Assembly: GCA_050181915.1 (NCBI GenBank)
Contig: JBFXCS010000002.1
Location: 682,001-746,000 of the forward strand
Reading direction: 5' to 3'
Length of the DNA: 64,000 nucleotides
Source: JBFXCS01 sp050181915
GTDB lineage: Bacteria; Actinomycetota; Thermoleophilia; Miltoncostaeales; Miltoncostaeaceae
The notes beneath the pieces were generated by a model. The model did not search any database. It was not told where the DNA came from and saw nothing but the letters and a program-made list of their open reading frames with translations. The position numbers were made by a program, and so were the translations under genes. Each line of letters opens with the position of its first letter. Position 1 is the first letter of the stretch. This document shows, in pieces, positions 58,440 through 64,000 of this stretch.

Positions 58440-59651
58440 ATGAGACCCCGCATTCCCGTACCGCGGTCGCGGCTGCACATCGCTCTGCTCGTGGCACTGG
58501 CCGCGGTGACGGCCTTCACCGCCCTCGGCCTGGCCGGGCTGTGGCCCGACGGCCGCCGCATCGCCTCGGACGCGGCCGACGGCGTGTCGGGCACGCTGCC
58601 GGCGACAGTGACCGAGGTGGCGCCGGACGGGTGCATCGCCACGATGGGCGCGGTGCCGGGCACCACCGGCCCCTGCCGGCGGGTGACGGTGCGCCTCGAC
58701 GGAGGGCCGGACCGGGGCCGCGAGAGCGCCTTCGACCTGGGCGGCGACTTCTCGATCGGCCCCGGCGACGGCGTCCGGGTGGCGCCCCTCGGCCTGCCGC
58801 CGGGGGCGACCGTGGGCGGCGTGCCCGCCGACCCGTACGCCTTCTCCGACTTCGAGCGCCGCGCGCCCCTGCTGTGGCTGTCGATCGCCTTCGCCGCCCT
58901 GGTGCTGGTCTCGGCCCGCTGGCGGGGCCTGCGGGCCCTGCTCGGCCTCGGCGCCAGCCTCGCCGTGGTCACCCTGTTCGTGGTCCCGGCCATCCTCGAG
59001 GGCAGCTCGCCGGTGGCCGTCGCCACCTTCGGCAGCCTGGCCGTGATGCTGGTGACCATCGTGCTGGGGCACGGCATCGGGCCGAAGGCCGTCGCCGCGA
59101 TCCTGGGGACGGCCGCCGCGCTGCTGCTCACGCTGCTGCTGGCGACGATCGCCGTCGACCTGACGCACATCACCGGCCTGGCCTCGGAGGACGCCACCTT
59201 CCTGCAGGCCACGGCGGGGGACATCTCGATCCGCGGCCTGCTGCTGGCGGGCATCGTCATCGCCGCCCTGGGCGTCCTCGACGACCTGACCGTGACCCAG
59301 GCGTCCACCGTGATGGCCCTGCGCGCCGCGAACCCGGCCCTCGGGGCGATGCAGCTGTTCCGCCGCGGCATGTCGGTGGGGCACGACCACATCGTCGCGA
59401 CGGTGAACACGCTGGTGCTGGCCTACGCCGGGGCGTCGCTGCCCGTGCTGCTGATCTTCAGCCTGGGCGACACCTCGTTCTCGGCCGCCGTCAACAGCGA
59501 GGTCGTGGCGTCGCAGATCGTCGCCACCCTCGTCGGGTCGATGGGGCTGGTCGCGGCGGTGCCGATCACCACCGGCCTCGCCGCCCTGCTCGCCTCCCGC
59601 ATGGCGCCCGACGAGGTGGGCGACGCCGCCCACGGGCACGCCCACCCCTGA
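58440..59651 (+). CDS. YibE/F-family membrane protein
   Basis: 403 aa from ATG 58440 (ATG 58395 is inside the Zur-like box region and less likely). An N-terminal helix is followed by an extracytoplasmic domain and about seven helices. YibE/F signatures include LGVLDDLTVTQASTVMALRA, MSVGHDHIVATVNTLVLAYA and AVPITTGLAALLASR, ending in HGHAHP. Function is not established. The shared Zur-like box suggests a link to zinc. Confidence 0.85.
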   Translation: MRPRIPVPRSRLHIALLVALAAVTAFTALGLAGLWPDGRRIASDAADGVSGTLPATVTEVAPDGCIATMGAVPGTTGPCRRVTVRLDGGPDRGRESAFDLGGDFSIGPGDGVRVAPLGLPPGATVGGVPADPYAFSDFERRAPLLWLSIAFAALVLVSARWRGLRALLGLGASLAVVTLFVVPAILEGSSPVAVATFGSLAVMLVTIVLGHGIGPKAVAAILGTAAALLLTLLLATIAVDLTHITGLASEDATFLQATAGDISIRGLLLAGIVIAALGVLDDLTVTQASTVMALRAANPALGAMQLFRRGMSVGHDHIVATVNTLVLAYAGASLPVLLIFSLGDTSFSAAVNSEVVASQIVATLVGSMGLVAAVPITTGLAALLASRMAPDEVGDAAHGHAHP

Positions 59652-59655
59652 TCGG

Positions 59656-60561
59656 TCAGCCCGGCCGCAGCGCCGCGGCGATGCGCGCGGCGTTGACCCG
59701 CAGCATGCGCAGGTAGGTGTCGGCGCCCGAGCCGCGCGGGCCCAGCGACTCGCTCCACAGGGTCACCACGCGCACGTGCACGCCGGCCTCGCGGGCCAGG
59801 GAATCGGCCAGGGCGCGGGGGCTGGAGGAGTCGACGAAGATCGCCGGCACGCGGTGGCGGCGGATCACCGCGGTCAGCTCGGCCAGGTCGGCCGCGCTGG
59901 CGGTGGCCAGCGTGCTGGTGCTGGGGATGATCGCCCCGACCACCCGGAACCGGTAGCGGTGCGCGAAGTAGCCCAGCACGTGGTGGTTGGTGACCAGGAC
60001 CCTGCGCGCGCGGGGAATGGACCGCAGGCGCCGCACGATGGCCGCATCCTCGGCGATGAGGCGCGCGCGATAGGCGCGTGAGCGCCGCGCCACGGCGGCC
60101 GCGGGGTCCGCCGGCAGGCGCTCCACCAGCGCCGAGGCGATCGCCCTCACACCCAGCTCCATGCGCCGCGGATCGGTCCAGAAGTGCGGGTCGACGGCGC
60201 CGCCCGGCGCGCGGCGCGGCGCCGCGGCCGGAGCCACCTCGACGATCCGCGCCCCGTCGTCGCGCGCCGACGAGAGCACGGAGGCGAGCCCCGACTCGAG
60301 CCCGGAGCCGTTGGCCACCACGAGGTCGGCGCGGCGCAGCTCCGCCGCCTGGCGGGCCGAGGGGGCGAACTGGTGCGGGTCGGCGCCCGGCGGCATGAGG
60401 GTGACGACGGTCGCGTCGGGCCCGGCCACGGCGCGCGTGACGTCGCCTAGGATCGTGGTGGTGGCGACGACGCGCAGGGGGGCGGCGACCGCGTCCGCCA
60501 CGGGGAGGGCCAGCAGGAGCGCCACGGCCACGCGCGCCGCCACGGCAAGAATGGTTCTCAT
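59656..60561 (-). CDS. aztC: Zinc ABC substrate-binding protein, AztC/ZnuA-like
   Basis: 301 aa with a cleavable signal peptide (AVALLLALPVADAVAA) and no lipobox. LMPPGADPHQFAPSARQAAE, DPHFWTDPRR, VTNHHVLGYFAHRYRF and FVDSSSPRALADSLAREAG give the His/Asp metal ligands. It lacks a His-rich loop, as AztC does. TACTAT is 6 bases before the ATG and a Zur-like box overlaps it. It is divergent from AztD. Partner permease and ATPase are not adjacent; znuBC at 52-54 kb may serve. Confidence 0.85.
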   Translation of the reverse strand: MRTILAVAARVAVALLLALPVADAVAAPLRVVATTTILGDVTRAVAGPDATVVTLMPPGADPHQFAPSARQAAELRRADLVVANGSGLESGLASVLSSARDDGARIVEVAPAAAPRRAPGGAVDPHFWTDPRRMELGVRAIASALVERLPADPAAAVARRSRAYRARLIAEDAAIVRRLRSIPRARRVLVTNHHVLGYFAHRYRFRVVGAIIPSTSTLATASAADLAELTAVIRRHRVPAIFVDSSSPRALADSLAREAGVHVRVVTLWSESLGPRGSGADTYLRMLRVNAARIAAALRPG

Positions 60562-60567
60562 CTCTAT

Positions 60568-60588
60568 ATAGTAATCATTCTCATTCCC
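60568..60588. promoter_or_regulatory. Zur-box-like site overlapping the aztC promoter
   Basis: Minus strand GGGAATGAGAATGATTACTA with TACTAT (60573-60568) as -10, 6 bases before ATG 60561. The same layout and ATTACTAT ending are found upstream of znuA. It may also act on the divergent aztD. Confidence 0.65.
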
Positions 60589-60608
60589 CTGTGTACAGAA
60601 GGAGAGGC

Positions 60609-61835
60609 ATGCGACGCGCCCTCACCAGCTGCATCGCCGTCGGAGCGGCCGCCGCCACGGCGTCCCTCGCCCTGGCGGCACCGCATCACGACGATCTGCC
60701 CACCGAGCGCGGCGCCCGCGCCGTGCACGACCCGGCGCCGAGGCTCGTGGTGGCGGACGGCGTCGTGGGCAAGGTCGCCGTCGTCGACCTCGCCCGGCGC
60801 AAGGTCCTGACGCGCCTGCGGATCGCCGAGCCCGCGAGCCTGTGGCCGGTCGGCGACGGGCGCCACGTGCTGGCCGGGCAGAGCAACGCGAACCGCGTGG
60901 ACGTGATCGACGCCGGCTCGTGGTCGGTCGAGCACGGCGACCACCAGCACCACTACATCCGCCCGCCGCGCAAGCGCGCCCCCATCCTCGGCCCCACCCC
61001 GATCCACCTCGTGGAGCACGGCGACCGCTTCGCGGTCTTCACGGACGGCGACGGCGTGGGCACCGTCCAGACCCACGCGAACGTCGGGCGCGGAGCGAAG
61101 GGCGCGCGGAGGGTCGCGAGCGGCGCCCCGCACCACGGGGTGGCGGTGCCGTTCGGCACCCGCACCCTCGTGTCGCTGCCGGATCCGGCCGGCGGCTCGC
61201 CGATCGGCGTGGGGGTGGCCGGCCCGCGCGGCGCGATCGTGCAGCGCTTCGAGCAGTGCCCCGGGCTGCACGGGGAGGCCGCCGTGGGACGCAACACGGT
61301 GCTGTTCGCCTGCGCCGACGGGTACCTCGCCGTCACGCTGCGCGGCTCCCGCATCACCGCCGCGAAGACCGCGGCGGTGTCGGACGGGGCGGGGCTGCGC
61401 CGCAGCTCCACGCTGTCGTCCGCCGACGGGCTGCCCTACGCGATCGGGAACCTGGGCAACCGGGCCTTCGTGCGCGTGACGCCGGCGGGCGGGCCCGCCA
61501 ACGTGATCGAGCTCGACGTCGACCACGGGGCGTTCGCGCTCGACGGCGCGAGCCGCTCCCTGCTCACCGTGACGGTCGACGGCCAGCTCACCCAGATCGA
61601 CCCGGTCAGCGGCGCCGTGACGGCGCGCGTGCCGGTGGCCCAGCCGTACAGCCTCGCCGGCGCCTTCTCGATCCCCCGGCCCCAGATCGCGCTGGGCCCC
61701 GAGCGCAGGGCCTACGTGTCGGACCCGGCGTCCGGCCGGGTGACCGAGGTCGCGACGAACCCCCTCCGGGTGACCCGCACGATCGCCGTCGGGGGCGTGC
61801 CGCGCTCGCTCGCCGTGCTGGGCGGCGGGCGGTAG
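60609..61835 (+). CDS. aztD: AztD-like periplasmic zinc metallochaperone (beta-propeller)
   Basis: 408 aa with signal peptide (AVGAAAATASLALAAP) followed by HHDDLPTERG. HGDHQHHYIRPP, then PTPIHLVEHGDRFAVFTDGD, then GAPHHGVAVPFGTRTLVSLP and CPGLHGEAAVG are the His/Asp-rich loops of AztD. AztD passes zinc to AztC in the periplasm of alpha-proteobacteria. AAGGAGA precedes ATG 60609. It is divergent from the AztC-like gene across a Zur-like box. Confidence 0.82.
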   Translation: MRRALTSCIAVGAAAATASLALAAPHHDDLPTERGARAVHDPAPRLVVADGVVGKVAVVDLARRKVLTRLRIAEPASLWPVGDGRHVLAGQSNANRVDVIDAGSWSVEHGDHQHHYIRPPRKRAPILGPTPIHLVEHGDRFAVFTDGDGVGTVQTHANVGRGAKGARRVASGAPHHGVAVPFGTRTLVSLPDPAGGSPIGVGVAGPRGAIVQRFEQCPGLHGEAAVGRNTVLFACADGYLAVTLRGSRITAAKTAAVSDGAGLRRSSTLSSADGLPYAIGNLGNRAFVRVTPAGGPANVIELDVDHGAFALDGASRSLLTVTVDGQLTQIDPVSGAVTARVPVAQPYSLAGAFSIPRPQIALGPERRAYVSDPASGRVTEVATNPLRVTRTIAVGGVPRSLAVLGGGR

Positions 61836-61842
61836 CGGAGCG

Positions 61843-61878
61843 GCGGGCCCGGCGCGACTTCCCCCGCGCCGGGCCCGC
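61843..61878. terminator. Perfect 14-bp hairpin between convergent genes
   Basis: 61843-61856 pairs exactly with 61865-61878 around an 8-base loop. It is located between the stops of aztD and the aldolase, so it is a likely bidirectional terminator. Confidence 0.7.
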
Positions 61879-61882
61879 GCGG

Positions 61883-62956
<1,074 letters not shown>

Positions 62957-63037
62957 CGATGTTCCCTCCGGCTGCTGGTTGTCGCCCCTGGGGCCACACG
63001 ATACCCAGGGGGGCCCTCCCCGTCAGGGGAGTTCGGA

Positions 63038-63282
63038 TCAGGTGACCCTGGCGAGCTCGCCATGAGCATGCAGAACCCGATCGGCGCGGCCGGCGCGGCC
63101 CACAGCCACGCGTCGCCGCGCTCCTCGATCGAGCCGGACACCATCGTGCTGACCCGGAAGGGGAAGTGGCCGGGGTGGCAGTCGTCACCGCAGCGCTCGA
63201 GATCCACGGGCCTCCCGCCGAGCCAGACCGCCACGGCGCCGGTGGTCAGGTGGGCGGCCGACCACAGCGCGAGGGCGCGCAA
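63038..63282 (-). pseudogene. Frameshifted small membrane-protein gene
   Basis: From TTG 63282 the frame reads LRALALWSAAHLTTGAVAVW and continues with near-total GC3 bias for about 73 codons, to WAAPAAPIGFCMLM. It then loses GC3 bias in the same frame. One frame over, at about 63062, GELARVT and a TGA (63038-63040) restore good coding character. A single-base change near 63062 would rejoin them. It is either a broken gene or an assembly error. The rest of 62957-63314 holds no gene. Confidence 0.4.
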
Positions 63283-63314
63283 CGACCACGGTGGTACCGG
63301 GCGGGCACGCGTGC

Positions 63315-64000
63315 CTAGACGTAGCCCCGCAGCCGCACGGCCTCGGCGACCCGGGCGATGGCGATGCGGTAGGCCGCCTGGCGCGGCGCGCAGCCGTCGG
63401 CCGCGGCGCGCTCGCGCACCTCGCGGTGGGCGGTGACGAGCCGCCGCTCCAGCTCGGCGTCGATCTGATCGCGCATCCAGCGGACCTCCTGGATGTTCTG
63501 CACCCACTCCAGGTAGCTCACGATCACGCCGCCGGCGTTGGCGAGCACGTCCGGCACCACGTCGACGCCGCGCCCGGCGAGGATGCGGTCGGCTCCCGGG
63601 GTGAGCGGGGTGTTGGCGCCCTCCACGATCATGCGCGCCCGCACCGCGGCGGCGTTGCCGGAGTGCAGCACCGTGCCCACCGCCGCCGGGATGAGCACAT
63701 CGCACTCAACGGCCAACAGCTCCTCGTTGGTGATGCGCCGGACGTCCATCCCCTCGTGGCCCACGACGCCGCCGCGGGCGCGGCGCAGCAGCTCGGCGAC
63801 GTCGAGCCCCTCCGGATGCCAGACGGCGCCCTCCACGTCGCTCACCGCGACGATGCGGCAGCCCATGCGGTGCAGCGCCTCCGCCGCGTGGCTGCCGACG
63901 TTGCCGAAGCCCTGGATCGCGACGCGGGCGCCCTCGAGCGGCAGGCCGATGTGGCGCGCCGCCTGGCGGGTGACGACGGCGATGCCCGTCCCGGTGGCCT
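63315..64000 (-). CDS. gdhA: Glutamate (or related amino acid) dehydrogenase, 5' end beyond window
   Basis: C-terminal part, 228 codons inside the window. Nucleotide-binding motif IQGFGNVGSHAAEALHRMG, then VAVSDVEGAVWHPEGLDV and LIPAAVGTVLHSGNA. VEGANTPLTPGADRIL, DVLANAGGVIVSYLEWVQN and the helical C-terminus IAIARVAEAVRLRGYV follow. It deaminates glutamate to 2-oxoglutarate with NAD(P). It is cut by the window end at 64000. Confidence 0.92.
   Translation of the reverse strand, partial: ATGTGIAVVTRQAARHIGLPLEGARVAIQGFGNVGSHAAEALHRMGCRIVAVSDVEGAVWHPEGLDVAELLRRARGGVVGHEGMDVRRITNEELLAVECDVLIPAAVGTVLHSGNAAAVRARMIVEGANTPLTPGADRILAGRGVDVVPDVLANAGGVIVSYLEWVQNIQEVRWMRDQIDAELERRLVTAHREVRERAAADGCAPRQAAYRIAIARVAEAVRLRGYV

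Noticed and set aside
63060..63436. Plus-strand frame starting MSMQNPIG
   Set aside because: Its codon bias is poor compared with the minus-strand frame over the same bases, and it runs into the antisense of the dehydrogenase.

Overview
The window is very GC-rich DNA (codon third positions almost all G or C). It is gene-dense, with many 1-, 4- and 13-base gene overlaps and frequent GTG starts. Gene content points to the Actinomycetota: a Dcd of the Mycobacterium bifunctional type, glucosyl-3-phosphoglycerate synthase, and an RsbW/SigB-type partner-switching set. Menaquinone is made by the futalosine route, and the bc complex has a cytochrome c fused to subunit IV. A deep-branching class such as Thermoleophilia fits best. 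The class is an inference; the phylum is fairly secure.

Layout. 0-2.2 kb: two secreted paralogues, then an ECF sigma factor with its membrane partner. 2.2-9.6 kb: Ddl ligase and an aminotransferase, divergent from a GtrA protein and two polytopic GT87-like membrane proteins, then a YmdB phosphoesterase and an M23-like protein. 9.7-15.8 kb: AI-2E exporter, ABC-2 transporter, siroheme nitrite/sulfite reductase with a coupled zinc-ribbon peptide, and a cupin/DUF2249 operon with an operator-like dyad. 15.9-21.4 kb: sigma/anti-sigma, gpgS, folE and an FAD oxidoreductase as one overlapping run, then SRPBCC, aat and an SDR. 21.5-24.8 kb: hemB, a fused AhbA-AhbB-like siroheme decarboxylase, and hemL. 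24.9-35.0 kb: a respiratory quinone block holding UbiD, Rieske, cytochrome b, subunit IV-cytochrome c, UbiX, UbiE/MenG, polyprenyl synthase, an MqnE-like fragment, MqnA and MqnC. 35.1-39.9 kb: lipA, dcd, tatA, an amidohydrolase that may be the aminodeoxyfutalosine deaminase, and a TPR protein. 39.9-52.3 kb: tRNA-Lys, HxlR, MarR and LysR regulators with their target genes, and a stress-signalling set (SigB-like factor, two RsbW-like proteins, STAS, PAS-GAF-PP2C). 52.3-61.8 kb: a zinc-homeostasis island. 61.9-64 kb: class I aldolase, a frameshifted small gene, and the end of a glutamate dehydrogenase.

The zinc island is the most integrated region. Ten genes lie on one strand: COG0523 GTPase, rpmB, rpmG, two unknowns, a His-rich protein, a Fur/Zur regulator and znuA-znuC-znuB. 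A YibE/F protein, an AztC-like binding protein and an AztD-like chaperone stand beside them. Three Zur-box-like sites lie at the start of transcription units. A 159-bp element with imperfect terminal inverted repeats and TA duplications sits exactly in the rpmB/rpmG junction; removing it would restore a one-base stop/start overlap.

A recurring signal is a TANNNT hexamer 5-8 bases before start codons that mostly lack a Shine-Dalgarno sequence. This suggests frequent leaderless transcription. No CRISPR array, rRNA, prophage or transposase gene was seen.
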